Positions 23,723 to 28,646 of a DNA stretch of 28,646 nt are shown here, one piece after another (positions within the stretch are counted from its first letter, which is position 1; each line of letters begins with the position of its first letter). The stretch is taken from the NCBI GenBank assembly GCA_964630905.1, contig CAZVWR010000041.1:1-28646 (forward strand), read 5' to 3'. Position numbers and translations under genes: made by a program. The DNA comes from JAGOEX01 sp964630905. GTDB taxonomy: Bacteria; UBP6; UBA1177. The notes below the pieces were generated by a model, which made no database searches, was not told the origin of the DNA, and saw nothing but the letters and a program-made list of their open reading frames with translations.

Positions 23723-24757
23723 TTATTCTTCGTCAAATCCGGAGTCTTCTTCATTTGAGATATCATTTGAACTGTCTGTCTGTGTTCCGCTGTTTTCATT
23801 TTCAGGCACATCCTCTGTGGATTCCTCTTCATTTTCAGGCACCGGAAGCTGTCTGACAAGTTTGCCGTAATGCCACATTCCGTAAAGGATCGATCCATTT
23901 TTTCCCGTCAGTTTTCCAAGTCCGTGATAAATGCCGTCTGAAAAAGCACCTTTATACACATCACCGTTCTTTTTTTTCATAACACCTTCGCCTGTAAACT
24001 TTTCCATTTTTATTGATCCAGTGTATTCATCTCCGTTTGCAAAAGTATATTTTCCTTTTCCGTGCATGGCATTTGCAAGAAAAGCACCTTCATAAACATC
24101 ACCGTTGTTCTTTTTCAGAATGCCTTTGCCCTCTCTTTTTCCGTCATTGAAGTCACCTTCATAATAATTCTCATTCTTATATCTCATCTTTCCTTTTCCG
24201 GACATTTTATCATTTTTAAAATCACCTTCATATTCAGCTCCGCTTGGAAAAAGCATCACCCCTTTGCCATGCCTTATACCTTTTACATAAGACCCCCTGT
24301 ATTCCCGTTCATCAGCAAATCTGTAAACACCTTCTCCGTGCATAAGATCATCGTGGAACTGTCCTTCATACCTTGCTCCGCTTGTAAGGAAAAGTGTCCC
24401 CGTCCCTTCTCTCAGTCCATTCCTGAACTCTCCGATATATTTTGTACCATCTGCCAGAATATGCTCTCCGTATCCGTTATATACACCGTTTTCAAACATT
24501 CCTTTATATCTTTCCCCTGTGGCGTAAATATATTCTCCTTCTCCGTGTTTTTTTCGGTTTTTAAAACCTCCTATATATTTATCACCATTTTCCAGATTAT
24601 GAATACCAACCTCTTCAAGTTCATCTTTTTTAGGCGGCTCCTCTGTTTCTCCTTTTTCTTTTGCAGATGATTGTTTACTTTTAACATACACCTCTTCAGT
24701 TTTACAGGAAACGATCAAAAACATATTCAATAAAAGAAATGTGCAAAAAACTCTCAT
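23723..24757 (-). CDS. MORN-repeat lipoprotein
   Basis: A 344-residue lipoprotein from the ATG at 24757, which has GGAGGAG directly before it; a longer in-frame start at 24787 lacks this. The signal peptide ends in lipobox IVSC. After an acidic/Lys linker (about 20-55) come ten to eleven MORN repeats of 23 residues (pattern YEGxFxNGxxHGxG), about residues 58-300. The C-terminal tail is strongly acidic with Glu/Asp/Ser. Bacterial MORN proteins are thought to act as scaffolds or bind lipid or partner proteins, but the role here is unknown. It is the first gene of a minus-strand operon with the transglutaminase lipoprotein and Omp85 barrel. A promoter lies at 24806-24834. Confidence 0.88.
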   Translation of the reverse strand: MRVFCTFLLLNMFLIVSCKTEEVYVKSKQSSAKEKGETEEPPKKDELEEVGIHNLENGDKYIGGFKNRKKHGEGEYIYATGERYKGMFENGVYNGYGEHILADGTKYIGEFRNGLREGTGTLFLTSGARYEGQFHDDLMHGEGVYRFADEREYRGSYVKGIRHGKGVMLFPSGAEYEGDFKNDKMSGKGKMRYKNENYYEGDFNDGKREGKGILKKNNGDVYEGAFLANAMHGKGKYTFANGDEYTGSIKMEKFTGEGVMKKKNGDVYKGAFSDGIYHGLGKLTGKNGSILYGMWHYGKLVRQLPVPENEEESTEDVPENENSGTQTDSSNDISNEEDSGFDEE

Positions 24758-24805
24758 CTTCTCCTCCAGTAAAAACAAACAACACACAAAATTGCACTAA
24801 ATGGA

Positions 24806-24834
24806 AATGTATCAGAAAGTTGTTATTAAATCAA
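24806..24834 (-). promoter_or_regulatory. Promoter for the MORN/transglutaminase/Omp85 operon
   Basis: On the minus strand TTGATT (plus 24829-24834), 17 bases, then TACATT (plus 24806-24811), 48 bases before the ATG at 24757. Nothing else in this divergent region (24758-24897) fits better on this strand. Confidence 0.5.
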
Positions 24835-24847
24835 TATTGAGTTGACC

Positions 24848-24875
24848 TTGATTTCTCTTGTTAATCTGGTAACAT
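24848..24875 (+). promoter_or_regulatory. Candidate promoter of the metal-uptake operon
   Basis: TTGATT (24848-24853), a 16-base spacer and TAACAT (24870-24875), 22 bases before the ATG at 24898. An adjacent TTGACC at 24842 is a poorer fit in spacing. I searched by eye for a Zur-like inverted repeat and did not find one. Confidence 0.4.
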
Positions 24876-24897
24876 TCGTCGGTTTTTGGAGGATTTG

Positions 24898-25293
24898 ATG
24901 TCAGGTATCCGCAGATATACCGTTGCTTTAATTGTAATAATTTCAACATTCTTAAACATTTTTATTTCATATTTCCATTTCGGGCATCATAACCATATCA
25001 TAAATCCTGCAACAGGAAATCTTGAACATGCCCATGAGTGTTCAGGGGAAAATCATCATCATGAGGATGAGTATACAGAAGGTTCTGCATTTAAACAACA
25101 GACTCCCCATTATTCCCATGACACTTGCGGACTTCTTGATATTCTTTTAAAACAGTCATTAAAACAGATTTCTTATTCTGAACTTGCCGTTAATTATTTA
25201 TCTATTCCTTTCATATCCTTTTCTGCCGGTTTTTTCAGTCCGGCACAAAATATTCTTTCATTTGCACCGAAAAACTCCCCACCTGTTTCATAA
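24898..25293 (+). CDS. His-rich membrane-anchored protein of the zinc operon
   Basis: A 131-residue protein from the ATG at 24898, which has GGAGG (24888-24892) before it. One N-terminal hydrophobic segment (about 8-26) is followed by a metal-ligand-rich periplasmic stretch: HFGHHNH, HAHEC, NHHHEDE and HYSHDTC (11 His, 2 Cys within about 60 residues). The C-terminal third is weakly hydrophobic. The plan resembles small proteins such as DUF2946-like members often found beside metal transporters, but I cannot assign a family. As first gene of the operon it is likely a periplasmic metal buffer or sensor for the transporter; that is inference from composition and context. Confidence 0.7.
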   Translation: MSGIRRYTVALIVIISTFLNIFISYFHFGHHNHIINPATGNLEHAHECSGENHHHEDEYTEGSAFKQQTPHYSHDTCGLLDILLKQSLKQISYSELAVNYLSIPFISFSAGFFSPAQNILSFAPKNSPPVS

Positions 25294-25334
25294 CACAAGT
25301 AATTCCTTAAATATTACATTTTTTTGGAGAAGTT

Positions 25335-26438
25335 ATGAAATACTTTTTATTATTTTGTTTTACAGTTTTCCCTGTTTTTATTTTTGCGCAGGAAAAACAG
25401 AGTGAAAACCCTGACATAAGCTTCATCCTGAATGCGGGTCTTGGTTATTTCAGCGATTCAGATCATCGTGAACAGGGCGGACACGCAATTGACGAAAGCG
25501 GTTTTGCTCTGCAGGGCGTTGAACTTGCAGTTGGCCACAGTGTCGATCCCTATTTCCGGTTTGATATGAATTTTCAGTTCATGGGAATGCACATGGAGGA
25601 AGTTTATGTCACAACTTTGTCTCTTCCGTGGAATTTCCAGATGAAAGCCGGAATGATAAACGCACAGTTCGGAAGAGAAAACCCTCAGCATCTTCACTCA
25701 ATTAAGTTTACAAACTACTCGTTGATGCACTCAAGGTTCATGTCTTCGGAACATTTCAGCGGAATCGGTAGTGAAATTTCAGTCCTTCTTCCTCTTCCGT
25801 GGTATTCACTTATTCTCGGACAGGTTTTTGACGCAAAAGAGGGTCATTTTTTCAGATCATCCAGTTTTGCTACTACCGATTACACAAAATCGGGAAAGCT
25901 CGACGGGCCTGAAGATATGGTCTATCTGGCAAGAATGGAGAATTTTTTTGAAATGGGTGCTGACTGGAGCCTCAAGATCGGGCTTAGCGGAGCATGGGGA
26001 CAGAGTGAATATGTTCCGGATAACAGAGTTTCTCTTTACGGTGGAGATCTTTATCTGAAATGGCGTGGAATTTCAAGTGGCAAGGATTCCTATGGATTTG
26101 CTTTCACTTTTGAAGTCGTGTTCCGTGACACTCAGGTTCCGGAAGATTTTGTAACCGACTGGGGCGGATATGCCCAGACAGATATAATGCTGACAAAACA
26201 CTGGGAGATCTCACTTCGGGGCGACTATAACGACATAATGCGGGGAACTCCTGTAAATTTTGAGAAAATGCCTGAAAGAGAAATAAGAGGAAGTGCCGCA
26301 ATAACGCTTCTTCCGACACATTTTTCAAAGATCAGGGTTCAGTATGACATTATCAAGGAACACGACAGATCCATATCACATGCCGCTTTCCTTCAAGGTG
26401 AATTTTCAGTCGGTGCCCACGGCGCCCACACATTTTAG
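25335..26438 (+). CDS. Outer-membrane beta-barrel of the zinc operon
   Basis: A 367-residue protein with a signal peptide cleaved near FIFAQEK, alternating aromatic/polar strands, and a C-terminal Phe, as expected for a barrel of about 12-16 strands. No TonB box or plug domain is apparent, so it looks like a porin rather than a TonB-dependent receptor. The fold may be related to phosphate-selective porin-like families. Histidines cluster in probable loops (SDHREQGGHAID, PQHLHSIK, GAHGAH). It has a GGAGAAG ribosome site and lies between a His-rich protein and the ZnuA-like gene. It probably admits zinc or a zinc complex across the outer membrane (inference). Confidence 0.75.
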   Translation: MKYFLLFCFTVFPVFIFAQEKQSENPDISFILNAGLGYFSDSDHREQGGHAIDESGFALQGVELAVGHSVDPYFRFDMNFQFMGMHMEEVYVTTLSLPWNFQMKAGMINAQFGRENPQHLHSIKFTNYSLMHSRFMSSEHFSGIGSEISVLLPLPWYSLILGQVFDAKEGHFFRSSSFATTDYTKSGKLDGPEDMVYLARMENFFEMGADWSLKIGLSGAWGQSEYVPDNRVSLYGGDLYLKWRGISSGKDSYGFAFTFEVVFRDTQVPEDFVTDWGGYAQTDIMLTKHWEISLRGDYNDIMRGTPVNFEKMPEREIRGSAAITLLPTHFSKIRVQYDIIKEHDRSISHAAFLQGEFSVGAHGAHTF

Positions 26439-26447
26439 GAGGAACTT

Positions 26448-27338
26448 ATGAAAAAAATAGTGCTGTCATTCCTTGTTTTTGTTCCTTTTCTACTGTTCTC
26501 AGAGATCAGAGTCATCGGGTCAATTCCCGATTACGCAGAACTTGCAAAAGAGATCGGCGGCACAAAGGTGAAAGCGGAATCATTGATAAAAGGAACTCAG
26601 GATCCTCATTTTGCCGATGCTCTTCCTTCTCACATCATGAAACTTAATAAAGCGGATCTGCTTATCTTGACGGGGCTGGGGCTTGAAAGCGGCTGGCTTC
26701 CGGCACTTCTGAACAATTCCAGAAATAAGAAAATACAGGCGGGATCTACCGGTTATATTGATGCAAGTGAATTCGTTGAACTTAAAGATGTTTCGCTCAA
26801 AATTGACAAATCGATGGGCGATGTTCATCCGGGGGGAAATCCTCATTTTTACACAGCTCCCGACCAGCTTTTTAAGATTGCGCAGGAAATAAAGAACAGA
26901 CTCATTCAGATCGATCCGGACGGCAGAAATCATTACGAAAAGAACTGGTCTGTTTTCAAAACAAAGTATGAATCAAAAGTTGCGCAGTGGAAAAAAAGCA
27001 TAGAACCGCTTAAAGGGACAAAGGTTGTCGTCTATCATGAAAGCTGGGTCTATCTTCTTGACTGGCTCGGATTTGAAAAAGTCGCCGCACTTGAGCCGAA
27101 ACCCGGAATTCCGCCATCTTCAGGACATATCGCGGAAGTTCTGCATTCTATCGAAGGAAAGAATGTGAGATTTCTCTTTCAGGAAATTTATCACCCGACT
27201 TCACTTTCAAAGAAATTTGCTGATAAAGCCAACATAAAACTGCTGGTGCTTCCTTCAATGACGGGAGCTGAGAAAGGAACTGACTCAATTTGGGACAAAT
27301 TTGATTTAATAATTAACAGACTCATAAAAGGAGAATAA
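26448..27338 (+). CDS. znuA: ZnuA-like metal-binding periplasmic protein
   Basis: A 296-residue cluster A-I substrate-binding protein of a zinc/manganese ABC importer. Signal peptide (about 1-18) is followed by two lobes joined by a helix. Candidate metal ligands are H54 in QDPHF, H133 in GGNPHF (H127 nearby), H197 in VVYHESW, and an acidic residue near the C terminus (D279). The family's long His-rich loop is absent here; only H127 sits in the region where it normally occurs. A three-His set favours zinc over manganese. It has a GGAGG ribosome site after the barrel gene and is followed after one base by the His/acid-rich lipoprotein, which may replace the missing loop. Confidence 0.88.
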   Translation: MKKIVLSFLVFVPFLLFSEIRVIGSIPDYAELAKEIGGTKVKAESLIKGTQDPHFADALPSHIMKLNKADLLILTGLGLESGWLPALLNNSRNKKIQAGSTGYIDASEFVELKDVSLKIDKSMGDVHPGGNPHFYTAPDQLFKIAQEIKNRLIQIDPDGRNHYEKNWSVFKTKYESKVAQWKKSIEPLKGTKVVVYHESWVYLLDWLGFEKVAALEPKPGIPPSSGHIAEVLHSIEGKNVRFLFQEIYHPTSLSKKFADKANIKLLVLPSMTGAEKGTDSIWDKFDLIINRLIKGE

Positions 27339-27339
27339 A

Positions 27340-27699
27340 ATGAAGAACTTAACTATTGCACTGATTGTTTTCTCATCACTTTTCATAATTGCCTGTGCTT
27401 CAAAAAGCGGAGACAGTGTCGACTGTCCCGATTGCAATAACACAACCGAGATCCTTGTCGGAACAAAATGTGTTGCTGTTGAAGAAGTTGATGCCTGCGG
27501 TCCTGACGGTCATGCCCACGGTGAAGAATGCCATTGTTTCAGCGGTCAGGAAATTACCGTGATCGGTGAAAAATCTTTCTGTCTCCAGCAGGAATGCGGT
27601 GAAATAAGTGATGAAGAACATAACGACTGCGATGAAGAAGAACACGATCATGAACATACAGATGAAGAAGATAATGATGAGATCCACGACCATGAATAG
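27340..27699 (+). CDS. His/Asp/Glu-rich Cys-containing lipoprotein of the zinc operon
   Basis: A 119-residue lipoprotein with lipobox IIAC (Cys19). After a CPDC pair comes a Cys-rich EGF-like module (about 44-87, with GHAHGEECHCF), then a tail made largely of Asp, Glu and His (EEHDHEHTDEEDNDEIHDHE). Tail composition is that of a zinc buffer. It could deliver zinc to the ZnuA-like protein encoded just upstream, or hold it at the membrane. The gene overlaps the ATPase gene by eight bases. No named family is recognised. A frame with long hydrophobic runs on the other strand is an artefact of the acidic/His codons. Confidence 0.75.
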   Translation: MKNLTIALIVFSSLFIIACASKSGDSVDCPDCNNTTEILVGTKCVAVEEVDACGPDGHAHGEECHCFSGQEITVIGEKSFCLQQECGEISDEEHNDCDEEEHDHEHTDEEDNDEIHDHE

Positions 27700-28339
27700 C
27701 TGTCTGATTTTATGCAGAGATCTTGAAATAGGTTACGACGGGAGGGGGCTTCTGCCCCCTTTTGATCTGTCTGTTGAAAAAGGTGATTTTGTTGTCATTG
27801 CAGGACCCAACGGATCAGGAAAATCAACTTTGATCAAAACAGTTCTGGGAATGATCCCGCCGGTAAAAGGATCGATATCATTTCCGGAGAAAAAACCTGT
27901 TTTCGGATATGTTCCTCAGCAGAAAAACACAACAGCAGACCATCCTGTTACAGCTTTCGAGACTGTGATGATGGGAAAATCGGGAAGAACGCTGTTTATA
28001 AAACTAACTTCAAAAGATATTGACGATGTATCGGAAAAAATGAGTGATATGGGAATAGCTCATTTAAAAAATAAAAAATTTTCAGCTCTTTCCGGCGGTC
28101 AGAAACAAAGAGTGCTTCTTGCAAGGGCGCTTGTTGCAAATCCGGACATCCTCATTCTTGATGAACCGACTCAAGGCATGGATGTTACTGGAGAAAGCGA
28201 CATCCTGGAAATTCTTGAAAAACTTAACAGACAAAGCGGCAAAACAGTCATCCTTATCTCGCACCAGCTTAATACCGTCAGCAAAATTGCTAACAGAACA
28301 ATTTATATAAACGACAACGGTTTAAAAGAGGGAAATTAA
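27692..28339 (+). CDS. znuC: ZnuC-like ABC transporter ATPase
   Basis: A 215-residue nucleotide-binding subunit from the ATG at 27692; earlier in-frame ATGs (from 27608) lie inside the upstream lipoprotein gene and add Met/Lys/Thr-rich sequence unlike the family. Motifs are complete: Walker A GPNGSGKST (residues 38-46), Q-loop GYVPQQ, signature LSGGQKQR, Walker B ILILDEP and the switch ILISHQ. It is slightly short compared with the 230-250 residues usual for ZnuC. It overlaps the lipoprotein stop by eight bases, and its TAA shares a base with the next ATG (TAATG), so translation is coupled to both neighbours. Confidence 0.9.
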   Translation: MNSCLILCRDLEIGYDGRGLLPPFDLSVEKGDFVVIAGPNGSGKSTLIKTVLGMIPPVKGSISFPEKKPVFGYVPQQKNTTADHPVTAFETVMMGKSGRTLFIKLTSKDIDDVSEKMSDMGIAHLKNKKFSALSGGQKQRVLLARALVANPDILILDEPTQGMDVTGESDILEILEKLNRQSGKTVILISHQLNTVSKIANRTIYINDNGLKEGN

Positions 28340-28646
28340 TGGAATATACATTTTTTGAAAGCTTTGACATCTGGCGTGATGCCGTTGCCGTTCTTGTTGT
28401 TTCAGGAATTGCACTATCATTTGCCGGAGTATGGATATCCTTGAAAAAATCGGTGTTTCTGCCTCTTGTTGTCTCATCTTTTTCTTCACTTGGTGTTGTT
28501 GCCTCATTTGTTTTTGGAGATTTTAGCGGTATAAATCTTTCACCGTATCTTTTCTCTCTTGTTTTTGCGGTCGCTATCTCTTTTTATTTTGCAAATCCCC
28601 ATTACGGAGAACTGAAAGGTCAGGTTACAGTTTATCTCATTTCTTC
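28339..28646 (+). CDS. znuB: ZnuB-like ABC-3 permease, 3' end cut off by the window
   Basis: The first 102 codons of an inner-membrane permease, running off the right edge. It starts at ATG 28339 inside the TAATG overlap with the ATPase gene. A hydrophobic helix follows a short amphipathic start (AVAVLVVSGIALSFAGVWI), then a basic turn (SLKKS) and VFLPLVVSSFSSLGVVASFV, the arrangement of ZnuB/ABC-3 family proteins in which helix 1 is followed by a conserved VF-L turn. More helices follow to the window edge. Position after ZnuA- and ZnuC-like genes supports the call strongly, though the body of the protein is not visible. Confidence 0.8.
   Translation, partial: MEYTFFESFDIWRDAVAVLVVSGIALSFAGVWISLKKSVFLPLVVSSFSSLGVVASFVFGDFSGINLSPYLFSLVFAVAISFYFANPHYGELKGQVTVYLIS

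Noticed and set aside
24062..24670. 202-residue open frame on the plus strand across the MORN gene
   Set aside because: It is antisense to the MORN repeats, hydrophobic only because of the complementary codons, and has no ribosome site.
24758..24897. Zur/Fur-type operator upstream of the zinc operon
   Set aside because: I found no convincing inverted repeat matching known Zur or Fur sites; AT-richness alone is not evidence.
27400..27693. Minus-strand frame with long Phe/Ile/Val runs
   Set aside because: It is the complement of the acidic/His codons of the zinc-operon lipoprotein, not a membrane protein.

Overview
The window comes from the chromosome of a Gram-negative bacterium. Outer-membrane barrels, an Omp85-type protein and several lipobox-bearing lipoproteins show the outer membrane. 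Composition is moderately AT-rich and coding density is very high, with no gene-free stretch longer than about 180 bases. Acidic linkers followed by small Cys-rich motifs in lipoproteins, MORN repeats, DUF285 repeats and a DUF3857/transglutaminase protein suggest an environmental, possibly deltaproteobacterial or Myxococcota-like lineage. That placement is a low-confidence inference. There are no rRNA or tRNA genes, and I see no transposase, integrase or CRISPR array.

Region 1 (1-2539) is housekeeping: the 3' part of cysS, a DUF486 membrane protein, a convergent FxsA-family protein, and a small four-helix membrane protein whose paired HX13H motifs suggest bound haem. Region 2 (2549-4378) is a DUF285/BspA-type surface lipoprotein with eleven 25-residue repeats and a perfect 51-bp tandem duplication.

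Region 3 (about 4460-18443) is the most unusual part. It is a tightly packed, co-directional operon whose order matches a type IV secretion machine: VirB2-like pilin, [AlbA/Schlafen-type ATP-binding regulator], VirB3-, VirB4-, VirB6-, VirB8-, VirB9- and VirB10-like proteins. A small outer-membrane barrel and a 1769-residue Ig-repeat lipoprotein follow. No VirB11, VirD4 coupling protein, VirB1, relaxase or integrase is visible. This reduced set recalls the ComB DNA-uptake system of Helicobacter pylori rather than a conjugative element, although transport substrate and direction are unknown. The AlbA-type gene is fused into the operon by overlap, is visibly more AT-rich than its neighbours, and carries four perfect 12-bp repeats that each contain a C7 tract.

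Region 4 (18476-18742) holds an 18-bp perfect palindrome, a good sigma-70 promoter and a 61-residue exported Pro-rich, Cys-containing peptide. Region 5 (minus strand, 18749-24757) is an envelope operon transcribed from about 24800: a MORN-repeat lipoprotein, a large TPR/DUF3857/transglutaminase lipoprotein with an intact Cys-His-Asp triad, and an Omp85-superfamily barrel that must start at TTG.

Region 6 (24848 to the window end) is a metal-uptake operon, most likely for zinc: a His-rich membrane-anchored protein, an outer-membrane barrel, a ZnuA-like binding protein, a His/acid-rich lipoprotein, a ZnuC-like ATPase and the start of a ZnuB-like permease. Together these could carry zinc from the outer membrane to the cytoplasm. 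The metal-binding tail usually built into ZnuA appears to be supplied here by separate small proteins.
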